Part shown: positions 1 to 7,136 of the stretch, piece by piece
Layout: the number at the start of each line of letters is the position of its first letter
How positions within the stretch are numbered: the first letter of the stretch is position 1
Source of the DNA: Thermodesulfovibrionales bacterium
Lineage (GTDB): Bacteria > Nitrospirota > Thermodesulfovibrionia > Thermodesulfovibrionales > SM23-35
Assembly (NCBI GenBank): GCA_022013235.1
Contig: JAKLQR010000083.1
Location: forward strand, 1-15,320
Reading direction: 5' to 3'
Length of the DNA stretch: 15,320 bases
Translations under genes and position numbers: made by a program
The notes under the pieces: generated by a model
Told to the model about the DNA's origin: nothing
Seen by the model: only the letters and a program-made list of their open reading frames with translations
Databases searched by the model: none

Positions 1-1
1 A

Positions 2-547
2 GCGACAACGGCCATTGAAACCCTGAAGCGAAATGGTCATAAGGTATTTTTTCATGATTTATATGAAGAGAAATTTGATCCGATATTATTAACAGAAGAA
101 ATACCAAAGGATGTTGCGTTGCCTTCTGAAATAGAAACGCATTGCAGGGAGATTTCAGAGGCAGAGGGAATCGTTCTTGTCCATCCAAACTGGTGGGGAC
201 AGCCCCCGGCAATTTTAAAAGGATGGGTCGACAGGGTTATTCGCCCCGGAGTAGCGTATGAATTTCTTGAAGACGACAAAGGAGAGGGAGTTCCCCGTGG
301 TTTATTGAAGGCAGAATCAACTGTCGTTTTTAATACTTCGAACACGGAAACTGAAAGAGAAAAAAACGTATTCGGGGACCCTCTTGAAGCCATATGGAAA
401 AACTGTATTTTTGACCTTTGCGGGGTTAAGAACTTTTACCGGAAGATGTTCAACATTATAGTCACCAGCACAGAGGAACAAAGAAAAGAGTGGCTGCAGG
501 AAGTCAGACAGACAGTTGATAAATATTTCCCCGGGTCTGTTCACTAA
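2..547 (+). CDS. NAD(P)H oxidoreductase, KefF/NQO flavodoxin-like family (5' end missing)
   Basis: The reading frame is open from base 2, so the gene begins left of the window; 181 codons remain. Family proteins are FMN/FAD-dependent reductases that pass two electrons from NAD(P)H to quinones or act as regulatory subunits of potassium efflux systems. The best signature is HPNWWGQPPAILKGWVDRV, the conserved loop and helix of the flavodoxin-like fold, followed by a GVAYEF segment. The visible start, with the pattern T-x-A-I-E-T-L-K-x-N-G-H-x-V, fits the helix after the first phosphate-binding strand, so only about 10-20 residues are probably missing. The C-terminal part (FDLCGVKNFYRKMFNIIV, then an amphipathic helix) also fits. 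No partner gene such as kefC is visible. It ends 45 bases from the convergent helicase gene. Family confidence is good; the substrate is unknown. Confidence 0.85.
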   Translation, partial: ATTAIETLKRNGHKVFFHDLYEEKFDPILLTEEIPKDVALPSEIETHCREISEAEGIVLVHPNWWGQPPAILKGWVDRVIRPGVAYEFLEDDKGEGVPRGLLKAESTVVFNTSNTETEREKNVFGDPLEAIWKNCIFDLCGVKNFYRKMFNIIVTSTEEQRKEWLQEVRQTVDKYFPGSVH

Positions 548-592
548 AGGACGTCATATATCTCAGTTTACTTATGGTACAGTCGGGGACTC

Positions 593-2617
593 TCAATTTT
601 CGAACATCGCCTTTATATTCGCGAAAAACTTTTTCGCGTAGACCTTTTCCTGTTCGGGGTCAAGGTTCTCGAACCTTTCGATCTTCTTGACCGCCTCATC
701 GGGGAGTTCCTGTAAAAATCTGGAGGGAAGGGAACTCTTCTCTTTCCCGTACCTCGATCTGTGTTCTGTGCGGGTAAGGTAAAGTTCGTTCATGGCCCTT
801 GTTATTCCGACATAAAACAGCCTTCTTTCCTCTTCAATATCTTCATCCCTGTCCGCCGATTTCCTGTGGGGTAGCATCTCCTCTTCCACACCCGCAATGA
901 ATACCACGGGGAATTCCAGTCCTTTCGCCGAATGAAAAGATATGAGGGTGACGCCCCGGCCCCCTTTTTCCTCTTTCTCTTTCATCAGCTCCGTTAGGGC
1001 CATGGTTTCGAGGAAGCCGTGGAGGGAAGGTGATTCTTCCGCTGATTCATAATAACTAAGGGAATCGATTAAACCATCCATGTTTTCCACCCTTTTAAAC
1101 GCAGCCTCAGGGGTCTTATAAAGCCCAACAATATAGTCCCTGTAACCGATCTCCCCGGTGAGCGCTTTCAGAAGCTTGCCCATGCCTGTACCACGGCCTT
1201 TGTTGAACAGGTCACGGTAACGGGCAATAAGCCCGAAGAGAGCTTCTGCAGAGGCAGCTGCCTTTTGACTGAGGGCCGAGACCTCGCGGGCCTTTCCGAA
1301 TGCATCGAGGAGGCCCAGGGAATTGGACTGTGCAAAATCAGAAAGAACAGCCAGGGCGGAGGTGCCAATGCCTCTTTTCGGCGCACTGGCGACCCTCAAA
1401 AGACTCAGATCGTCGGACGGGTTTGCGATTATCTTGAGATAAGCCGCAAGGTCTTTGATCTCCTTATGTTCGAAATAACTTGTACCCCCAACCACCAGGT
1501 AGGGGATCCTCTTGCTTCTCATGGCGGCCTCAAAAGGCCTCGAAAATATATTTGCTCTGTAGAGAACGGCAAAATCCTCATAGGGGACGTTTCGTTCGAA
1601 CCTGATCATTGAGATCCTGTCAGCCACCCATTCCGCCTCACTTTCCGCATCGGCAGCTTTGAAAATATTTACCTTGGGGCCGGTGCCCCTTTCAGTCCAG
1701 AGAGACTTCTCCATTCTCCTCGTGTTGTTCCTTATCACCCCGTTTGCAGCGCAGAGGATGTGTCCGAAGGAGCGGTAATTCTGTTCGAGCCTCACCGTTA
1801 GAGTCCCTGGAAAGTCTTTCTCAAAATCGAGGATATTGCCCAGGTCTGCGCCTCTCCACCCGTATATAGACTGGTCATCGTCCCCGACTACGCAGAGGTT
1901 TCTCCTCTCGCCTGCGAGAAGCTTGATTAATTCATACTGAACGCGGTTCGTGTCCTGATATTCATCGACCATAATATGCCTGAATCTCTCACGGTATTTT
2001 TCACAGACAACCGGATATTCTCTGAAAAGCTTCAGGGTAAAAAGCAAGAGGTCATCAAAGTCGACGGCATTCAGAGACTGCAAGGCCTCGCGATATCGCG
2101 GATAGAGCATCGCAGATATCTCCTCAATAGGCTTATCCGGGGGAGCTGCACCGGACGGAACAAGATCGTTCTTTGTCCTGCTGATTCTCTCCAGGATGGA
2201 CTCCGCCTTGAAACTCTTGTCGGAGAATCTGATGTCGGAGAGGATATTTCTCAGGAGCGATACCTGCTCTGAGGTATCATATATCGTGAAGTCCTTTCTA
2301 AAGCCAAGGCATTCAATTTCGCGCCGCAGGATCTTCAGGCACAGAGAATGAAAGGTCGAGATGACAGGCGACCCGTTTTCGCCTTTTATCATAGCCTTTA
2401 CCCTTTCCTTCATCTCCTTAGCCGCCTTATTCGTGAAGGTAACGGCAAGGACAGATCCGGCTTTTACGCCCGTGTGTATGAGATATGCGGTCCGCACGGT
2501 AATAACCCTCGTCTTTCCTGAACCCGCCCCGGCCAAAATGAGGAGGGGCCCCTCCGTATGCAGCACCGCTTCCTTCTGTCTGGGATTGAGACACACCAGT
2601 TCTTTCCTTATATCCAT
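593..2617 (-). CDS. pcrA: ATP-dependent DNA helicase, UvrD/PcrA/Rep type (superfamily 1A)
   Basis: A 674-residue 3'-5' DNA helicase/translocase for repair and for restarting or clearing replication forks, in the cytoplasm. All SF1A motifs are present in order: Q-motif LNPRQKEAV near residue 11, Walker A GAGSGKT at about 30-36, motif Ia TFTNKAAKEM, Walker B VDEYQD at about 217-222, motif III GDDDQSIYGWRGA at about 245, motif IV QNYRS at about 279, motif V SFHSAKGLEFPVVF at about 560 and motif VI RRLFYVGITRA at about 599. The length matches Rep/PcrA; it is shorter than E. coli UvrD at the C-terminus. The frame also opens with GTG at 2618-2620 directly before the ATG. I chose the ATG because the AAAGGA ribosome binding site lies about 5 bases before it and only 2 before the GTG. 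Monocistronic as far as visible. Whether it acts as Rep, UvrD or PcrA cannot be decided from motifs. Confidence 0.95.
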   Translation of the reverse strand: MDIRKELVCLNPRQKEAVLHTEGPLLILAGAGSGKTRVITVRTAYLIHTGVKAGSVLAVTFTNKAAKEMKERVKAMIKGENGSPVISTFHSLCLKILRREIECLGFRKDFTIYDTSEQVSLLRNILSDIRFSDKSFKAESILERISRTKNDLVPSGAAPPDKPIEEISAMLYPRYREALQSLNAVDFDDLLLFTLKLFREYPVVCEKYRERFRHIMVDEYQDTNRVQYELIKLLAGERRNLCVVGDDDQSIYGWRGADLGNILDFEKDFPGTLTVRLEQNYRSFGHILCAANGVIRNNTRRMEKSLWTERGTGPKVNIFKAADAESEAEWVADRISMIRFERNVPYEDFAVLYRANIFSRPFEAAMRSKRIPYLVVGGTSYFEHKEIKDLAAYLKIIANPSDDLSLLRVASAPKRGIGTSALAVLSDFAQSNSLGLLDAFGKAREVSALSQKAAASAEALFGLIARYRDLFNKGRGTGMGKLLKALTGEIGYRDYIVGLYKTPEAAFKRVENMDGLIDSLSYYESAEESPSLHGFLETMALTELMKEKEEKGGRGVTLISFHSAKGLEFPVVFIAGVEEEMLPHRKSADRDEDIEEERRLFYVGITRAMNELYLTRTEHRSRYGKEKSSLPSRFLQELPDEAVKKIERFENLDPEQEKVYAKKFFANIKAMFEN

Positions 2618-2835
2618 CACATTCCTTTATGTTTGTTATAGATCAGCTTCTCTGAAGTATATGAACGTACTCCTGCGGCGGGAAACATTCCCTCTGTTTA
2701 CTTATCTGTTTCGGATATGTCTGACCGGAAAGCAGGATTGACAGACCCGGCAGGACGCCGGAGAAAAACATCTGACATCTATATTACCCTTTTAGCGGTG
2801 AGAAGGTAAACCAATCTCAAAAGCTACGGCTTTTT

Positions 2836-2855
2836 CAGGGTTGAGCAGGGTTGAG
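2836..2855. repeat. Tandem duplication of 10 bases
   Basis: CAGGGTTGAG occurs twice head to tail without a mismatch (2836-2845 and 2846-2855). It follows a short hairpin in the gap between the helicase and Yip1 genes. It may be a slippage product or a paired protein-binding site; nothing else in the sequence decides between these. Confidence 0.7.
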
Positions 2856-3008
2856 AACAGCAAACTCCCTTGCGGTTTCATCCCAGGATTTCTTCTCTTT
2901 CCGCTCCTTTGCAGGAAAAGAGTGTTCACATTCTGTAAATCAATCTTACTTAATTGTATCCTATCACATCACTGACACCATCCTCCGGGCGAAATATTTT
3001 CCGGCAAA

Positions 3009-3037
3009 TTGACACAGGCAGATACTTGCTCTAAACT
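3009..3037 (+). promoter_or_regulatory. Sigma70-type promoter of the Yip1-family gene
   Basis: TTGACA at 3009-3014 is a perfect -35. A 17-base spacer follows, then TAAACT at 3032-3037 (4 of 6 bases of the -10 consensus). Transcription would start near 3044, giving a leader of about 14 bases that carries the AGGGG ribosome binding site (3047-3051), 6 bases before the ATG. Confidence 0.75.
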
Positions 3038-3057
3038 ATTCCGAACAGGGGAAAACC

Positions 3058-3633
3058 ATGCAATTCGCTGAGAAGATCAAAAACATTATTCTGCGGCCCA
3101 AAGAGGTTTGGCCAAAGCTCAGGGATGAGCAGACTTCGATGGGGTCACTCTATATGTATGCGATAATACTCGCAGCCGTTTCTGCCGCCGCAAAGCTCAT
3201 CGGCATAAACCTGATCGGCTCGCCCATGATGGAGGTCAGCTTCGGAAAATTCACCGTATCGTATTTCTGGAGCGTCGTTTTTTCCTACCTGTTCTCCCTC
3301 GTCGGCGTCAAAATCATTTCTATCATAGTCGATGCTCTCGCTCCCCGGTTCGGCTCCGAAAGGAACATGCTCAATGCTACACGGGCTGTAATATATTCAT
3401 GGGTACCGTACTGGATAGCAGGCATTCTTTTTCTCATTCCGTATCTCTCAATAATTGTCCTTGCCGCGTCATTTTACAGCATCTATGTCTTCTCCATCGG
3501 ACTGCCGGTAATGATGGGCACGCCAGAGGAAAAATCGTTTGGCTATGTTCTTGCCGTCATCGTACTCAGCACCCTTGTGTTCTTCCTCATGGGTGGTGCT
3601 GCAGGCCTGATACTGGGCGTTTCTCCGCAGTAA
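3058..3633 (+). CDS. Yip1-family integral membrane protein
   Basis: A 191-residue protein with about five hydrophobic segments: roughly 29-50, 66-88, 113-135 merging into 137-155, and 165-188. The N-terminus has a conserved amphipathic lead-in (FAEKIKNIILRPKEVWPKLRDEQ) before the first membrane span, the usual opening of bacterial Yip1-domain proteins, whose role is poorly known. The start is well supported by an AGGGG ribosome binding site 6 bases upstream and a strong promoter at 3009-3037. It is transcribed alone and ends six bases before a palindromic repeat. There are no catalytic residues to point to. Family assignment is from overall pattern; the function is unknown. Confidence 0.8.
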   Translation: MQFAEKIKNIILRPKEVWPKLRDEQTSMGSLYMYAIILAAVSAAAKLIGINLIGSPMMEVSFGKFTVSYFWSVVFSYLFSLVGVKIISIIVDALAPRFGSERNMLNATRAVIYSWVPYWIAGILFLIPYLSIIVLAASFYSIYVFSIGLPVMMGTPEEKSFGYVLAVIVLSTLVFFLMGGAAGLILGVSPQ

Positions 3634-3638
3634 TTCAG

Positions 3639-3799
3639 CCCACATTATTCATAAACTGTGCAATACGGCAGGTACAGTATTTGAGCGGCTTTATCCCGAT
3701 TCTCATCGGGATACCTCGGAATCCCGAATGCTTTCGGGACGAGAATGAGCAAAAATACTGTGTCTGCCGTGTTCACCCTGAAATTATGAATGATGCGGG
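3639..3799. repeat. Palindromic intergenic element, copy 1
   Basis: An imperfect long inverted repeat filling almost the entire gap between the stop codons of the Yip1 gene and kdsA. Outer arms 3639-3654 and 3784-3799 match at 14 of 16 positions. Inner arms 3665-3682 and 3753-3770 match at 16 of 18 (core ACAGTATTT / AAATACTGT). Inside are two hairpins: ATCCCGAT-TCTC-ATCGGGAT at 3693-3712 and TCCCGAA-TGCT-TTCGGGA at 3722-3739. The right half recurs in copy 2 (8905-8991). It lies between convergent genes, so its hairpins could end transcription from both sides. It resembles REP/BIME- or MITE-like elements in form; I do not recognise a named family. Confidence 0.85.
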
Positions 3800-4627
3800 T
3801 TAAGATATGTTTTTTACAGCGTCATGGATTGTTTTGATATGTGAGAGCATTTCTTCGAGGTCATCGAGCCTGATCATGTTCGGCCCGTCGCACAAGGCTT
3901 TGTCAGGGTCGGGGTGTACCTCCAGAAAAAGCCCGTCCACACCGACAGCAACAGCCGCCCGTGCAAGGGGCTCTGCAAATTCTCTCTGACCGCCCGAACT
4001 TGTTCCCATACCGCCGGGAAGCTGAAGGCTGTGGGTCACATCGAATATTACCGGATATCCGGATGAGCGGATGACAGGGAAAGCCCTGAAATCAACAACA
4101 AGATTGTTATAACCAAATGATGTCCCCCGTTCAGTGATGAATACATTATGATTTCCTGTTGCAATGAATTTCTCTATGATATTCCTGATATCCCAGGGAG
4201 CAAGGAACTGGCCTTTTTTGATGTTTACCGGTTTTCCTGTATTCGCCGCCGCAAGAATAAGGTCTGTCTGCCTGCACAGGAAGGCCGGTATCTGGATAAC
4301 GTCCAGAACTTTCGCGGCAGCCCGGACCTCTTCCACTGAATGGACATCGGAAATAATGGGGATGCCGAACCTGCTCCTGACTTCAGAGAGCATTTTCAGC
4401 CCCTTTTCGATGCCGGGCCCCCGGAATGAAGATACGGACGTGCGGTTCGCCTTGTCATAAGAACTTTTAAAGAGAAGAGGGAATCCGAGAGTATTACAAA
4501 TCCTTTGCAGCCCGTCCGCGGTCTGGAAAAGGATTTCTTCGTTCTCCAGCACACAGGGTCCTGCAATGAGAAAAAGGGGGTTGCTGCCTCCAAGGGTGCT
4601 CTTGCCTATCGCGATTTCTCTTGTCAT
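3800..4627 (-). CDS. kdsA: 3-deoxy-D-manno-octulosonate 8-phosphate synthase, metal-dependent class
   Basis: A 275-residue cytoplasmic enzyme that condenses phosphoenolpyruvate with arabinose 5-phosphate to give Kdo 8-phosphate, the first committed step towards Kdo of the lipopolysaccharide core. Motifs are FLIAGPC (19-25), KANRTS (59-64), ITERGTSFGYNNLVVD (164-179), DVTHSLQLPGG (196-206), FLEVHPDP (234-241) and CDGPN (246-250). Cys25, His199, Glu236 and Asp247 correspond, at a constant offset of 14, to the Cys11/His185/Glu222/Asp233 metal ligands known for the Aquifex aeolicus enzyme. This points to the metal-dependent class rather than the E. coli class with Asn. It is the last gene of kdsB-pyrG-kdsA, starting 4 bases after the pyrG stop with only a distant GGGG, so it is probably translationally coupled. 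Its TAA stop lies in sequence shared with the palindromic repeat. No kdsD, kdsC or lpt genes follow. Confidence 0.97.
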   Translation of the reverse strand: MTREIAIGKSTLGGSNPLFLIAGPCVLENEEILFQTADGLQRICNTLGFPLLFKSSYDKANRTSVSSFRGPGIEKGLKMLSEVRSRFGIPIISDVHSVEEVRAAAKVLDVIQIPAFLCRQTDLILAAANTGKPVNIKKGQFLAPWDIRNIIEKFIATGNHNVFITERGTSFGYNNLVVDFRAFPVIRSSGYPVIFDVTHSLQLPGGMGTSSGGQREFAEPLARAAVAVGVDGLFLEVHPDPDKALCDGPNMIRLDDLEEMLSHIKTIHDAVKNIS

Positions 4628-4631
4628 ATAG

Positions 4632-6308
4632 TTACATGCCCCTGCTTTTTTCTTCCGACTTTACTTCCATGTCAGGGAATAATGACCGCTTCTCACTCAG
4701 AGCCGCACCGATGAAAGCCCTGAAGAGCGGATGCGGGTCTGTGGGTCTTGACTTGAATTCCGGATGGAACTGGCATCCGAGAAACCAGGGATGGTCCTCG
4801 ATTTCTATGATTTCAACAAGCTCGGCATCGGGACTCAATCCGCTGATCTTCATGCCGTTCCGGGTAAAGATGCCCCTGTAGGCGTTATTGAATTCATATC
4901 TGTGCCTGTGTCTCTCGGATATCTCTTTTATCCCATACGCCTTGTACGCCTGGGTGCCCGGCTCAAGCATGCACGGATATGCGCCAAGCCTCATCGTCCC
5001 TCCCTTATGGGAACTCTCCGAGCGTATTTCAACCCGTTCTTTTCTGAAGTCATACCACCGTTCCATAAGGTAAATGACCGGTTCTTTCGTATTCAGATCG
5101 AACTCCGTGCTGTTGGCTGCGAGTCCGCATACATTCCGGGCGAACTCTATTACCGCGCATTGCATGCCGAGGCATATGCCGAAATAGGGGATTTTCTTTT
5201 CACGGGCAAAGCGGATGGCCCTCACTTTCCCCTCGATGCCCCTGTACCCGAACCCCCCCGGAACGAGGATGCCATCGACGTCGTCCAGAAACTTCTCCGG
5301 ACCGTGAATCTCTATCTCTTCTGAATCAATCCATTGCAGGTTCACGCGGGCGTCGTTCGCAATGCCTCCATGGATGAGCGCTTCTATGAGGCTTTTATAT
5401 GAATCCTTAAGTCCGGTATATTTCCCTGCGATAGCGATCGTGACTTCGTTCTTCGGCTCTATGATTTTTCTTACGATGTCCTTCCATTGGGACAGATCGG
5501 GTTCCCGGGAGGAAAGGTTGAATTTCCTTTCGATGAGGTGATCAAGACCCTCTGAGTAAAGGACAAGAGGAACTTCATAGGTTGTGTCGACATCACGGGC
5601 AGAGATTACCGCATCGGTATCGAGGTTACAATGGATAGCGATCTTTTTCTTAACATCCGGCGGCAGCTGTCTTTCCGTCCTGCAGAGGAGGATGTCGGGC
5701 TGGATACCGATCTCTCTGAACTCCTTGACACTGTGCTGCGTCGGTTTCGTCTTCAGTTCTCCGGCACTCTTGATAAACGGGATAAGGGTAAGGTGTATAT
5801 AGAGAACGTTTTCCCTTCCCACCTCGTAGCGGAACTGTCGTATTGCTTCAAGGAACGGGAGGCTTTCGATATCACCGATCGTTCCTCCTATCTCCACGAT
5901 GACAACATCGTAATCGTTGCTCACTGATTTTATGGCCTGCTTGATTTCATCGGTAATGTGAGGGACTACCTGAACCGTCTCCCCGAGATAATCTCCCCGC
6001 CTTTCCTTGGTAATCACACTATAATAAATTCTTCCGGTCGTATAATTATTCTTCTGCGATGTTCTTACCGAGGTGTACCGTTCATAATGACCGAGGTCCA
6101 GGTCCGTCTCTGCTCCATCGTCTGTCACAAAGACCTCGCCGTGCTGGAACGGACTCAACGTGCCGGGATCAACGTTAATATACGGATCAAGCTTCTGGAG
6201 TGTTACCTTCAGCCCTTTTGCCTCAAGGAGCGCTCCGGTGGCTGCCGCAGCAATCCCCTTGCCAAGCGCTGAAACAACCCCGCCTGTCACAAAGATGTAT
6301 TTAGCCAT
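4632..6308 (-). CDS. pyrG: CTP synthase (glutamine-hydrolysing)
   Basis: A 558-residue cytoplasmic enzyme that converts UTP to CTP using ATP and glutamine. The N-terminal synthetase domain (about 1-266) shows the ATP loop TGGVVSALGKGI (8-19), QKLDPYINVDPGTLSP (38-53) and EIGGTIGDIES (139-149). The class I glutamine amidotransferase domain (about 290-535) shows GGFGYRG (351-357), the nucleophile Cys379 in GICLGMQ, and His515/Glu517 in QFHPEF. These are the same numbers as in the E. coli enzyme. Residues 540-558 are a short charged tail. It overlaps the end of kdsB by 22 bases (6287-6308), with a GGTGG ribosome binding site inside kdsB. The pairing makes sense because KdsB consumes CTP. No unusual residue seen. 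Confidence 0.98.
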   Translation of the reverse strand: MAKYIFVTGGVVSALGKGIAAAATGALLEAKGLKVTLQKLDPYINVDPGTLSPFQHGEVFVTDDGAETDLDLGHYERYTSVRTSQKNNYTTGRIYYSVITKERRGDYLGETVQVVPHITDEIKQAIKSVSNDYDVVIVEIGGTIGDIESLPFLEAIRQFRYEVGRENVLYIHLTLIPFIKSAGELKTKPTQHSVKEFREIGIQPDILLCRTERQLPPDVKKKIAIHCNLDTDAVISARDVDTTYEVPLVLYSEGLDHLIERKFNLSSREPDLSQWKDIVRKIIEPKNEVTIAIAGKYTGLKDSYKSLIEALIHGGIANDARVNLQWIDSEEIEIHGPEKFLDDVDGILVPGGFGYRGIEGKVRAIRFAREKKIPYFGICLGMQCAVIEFARNVCGLAANSTEFDLNTKEPVIYLMERWYDFRKERVEIRSESSHKGGTMRLGAYPCMLEPGTQAYKAYGIKEISERHRHRYEFNNAYRGIFTRNGMKISGLSPDAELVEIIEIEDHPWFLGCQFHPEFKSRPTDPHPLFRAFIGAALSEKRSLFPDMEVKSEEKSRGM

Positions 6309-7024
6309 TGTTCCACCCTTTCCAGGTCCTGGGGTGTATCAACCCCGTAGGTTTCAAAAAATGTTTCTTTCACTTTAATCCTTATTCCGTGCTCAAGTGC
6401 CCTTAACTGTTCGAGCTTCTCTATCTGCTCGAGATACGATGGTTGCATGCGGGTAAGAGTGAGGAGAGTATCCCTGCGATAACTGTAGATACCGATATGC
6501 TTGTAACAGACATATTCCGCCTGTAGTTCAGAGTGGGAAGCGAGAAAAGGGATTTGTGATCGGGAGAAATAAAGCGCGAATCCTTCGCTGTTGAAGACTA
6601 CCTTCACTACGTTCGGGTCCATAATCTCCTGTTTCTCTTGTATCTTCTTTGCCAGCGTTCCCATGGAAGCCCGTGTATCGTCGAGCAGGGAGATTACCTC
6701 ATCAATCATCTCGGGGCGTATCAGCGGTTCGTCAGCCTGTACATTGACAATTATATCACAATCCAGAGAGACGGCAACCTCTGCTATCCTGTCTGTGCCC
6801 GAAGGATGTTTTTCATCAGTCAGGACTGCCTTTCCGCCGAATTCAGACACCTTTTCGAAGATAGTCTCGCTGTCTGTTGCGATGATGACATCGGTTGAGA
6901 GGCTGGCCTGTTTTGCATTTTCGTACACATGCTGGACAATCGGTTTCCCTTTCAGGGGACAAAGGAGCTTCCCCGGGAAACGGGCAGATTGAAAACGGGC
7001 AGGAATAATGACTATTGCAGTCAT
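6287..7024 (-). CDS. kdsB: 3-deoxy-manno-octulosonate cytidylyltransferase (CMP-Kdo synthetase)
   Basis: A 245-residue cytoplasmic enzyme that activates Kdo with CTP to CMP-Kdo, the donor for lipid A core assembly. Signatures are the nucleotide loop IPARFQSARFPGKLL (7-21), the HPSGTDRIAEV segment near 78, NVQADEPLI near 94 (more often NVQGDEP, so Gly to Ala here), YKHIGIYSYRR near 174, EQLRALEHG near 206 and VDTPQDLE near 228. The length is typical. It is the first gene of kdsB-pyrG-kdsA. There is no ribosome binding site before the ATG at 7024, and a strong promoter lies so close that the message is probably almost leaderless. Confidence 0.97.
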   Translation of the reverse strand: MTAIVIIPARFQSARFPGKLLCPLKGKPIVQHVYENAKQASLSTDVIIATDSETIFEKVSEFGGKAVLTDEKHPSGTDRIAEVAVSLDCDIIVNVQADEPLIRPEMIDEVISLLDDTRASMGTLAKKIQEKQEIMDPNVVKVVFNSEGFALYFSRSQIPFLASHSELQAEYVCYKHIGIYSYRRDTLLTLTRMQPSYLEQIEKLEQLRALEHGIRIKVKETFFETYGVDTPQDLERVEQWLNTSL

Positions 7025-7038
7025 AAAAATTCGTCTCT

Positions 7039-7067
7039 ATTATAGTCTATCTGTCATTACTTGACAA
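7039..7067 (-). promoter_or_regulatory. Sigma70-type promoter of the kdsB-pyrG-kdsA operon
   Basis: Read on the - strand: TTGTCA at 7067-7062 (5 of 6 of the -35 consensus), a 17-base spacer, and a perfect TATAAT at 7044-7039. Transcription would start near 7032, only about 8 bases before the kdsB ATG. The -35 lies on the same bases as the -35 of the opposite M50/trpS promoter. Confidence 0.8.
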
Positions 7068-7089
7068 CAGTTCTTTGATATTCCAAAAT
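7061..7089 (+). promoter_or_regulatory. Sigma70-type promoter of the M50 protease-trpS operon
   Basis: Perfect TTGACA at 7061-7066, a 17-base spacer, then CAAAAT at 7084-7089 (4 of 6 of the -10 consensus). The predicted start near 7096 gives a leader of about 40 bases with the strong AAGGAGG ribosome binding site at 7121-7127. The -10 is weak, so the exact promoter is less certain than the kdsB one it overlaps. Confidence 0.55.
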
Positions 7090-7136
7090 AAACATTCTGG
7101 AAATATTGGCAATTCCCCCCAAGGAGGAAAATCATT

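Larger units (their letters stand above)
2618..3057. other. Gene-free divergent intergenic region (about 440 bases)
   Basis: This stretch separates the divergent helicase and Yip1 genes. I find no credible coding sequence on either strand. It holds a weak TATAAC-like -10 candidate for the helicase close to its start, an exact 10-base tandem duplication at 2836-2855, a small perfect hairpin at 2819-2834 (AAAAGC, loop TACG, GCTTTT), an imperfect hairpin at 2895-2922 (CTCTTTCC against GGAAAAGAG) and, at the right end, the Yip1 promoter. The 2800-2860 part has some leader-like structure (TCTCAA at 2815 can pair with TTGAGA at 2851), but it matches no RNA family I can name. Confidence 0.6.

Noticed and set aside
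2790..2850. Fragments resembling a GEMM-I (cyclic di-GMP) riboswitch: GGTAAACC followed by AAAGCTACGG
   Set aside because: Only 7 bases separate the two motifs, leaving no room for the P2 hairpin and GGGACGC segment the fold needs. It also lies upstream of the only good promoter, so it would not be in the Yip1 mRNA.
3399..3803. 134-codon + strand frame overlapping the Yip1 gene and the repeat
   Set aside because: It lies in another frame of the Yip1 gene and the palindrome, has a Cys/His/Arg-rich composition typical of a shadow frame, and matches no family.
4764..5324. 186-codon + strand frame opposite pyrG
   Set aside because: Antisense shadow of the pyrG amidotransferase domain, whose catalytic residues are all intact on the other strand.
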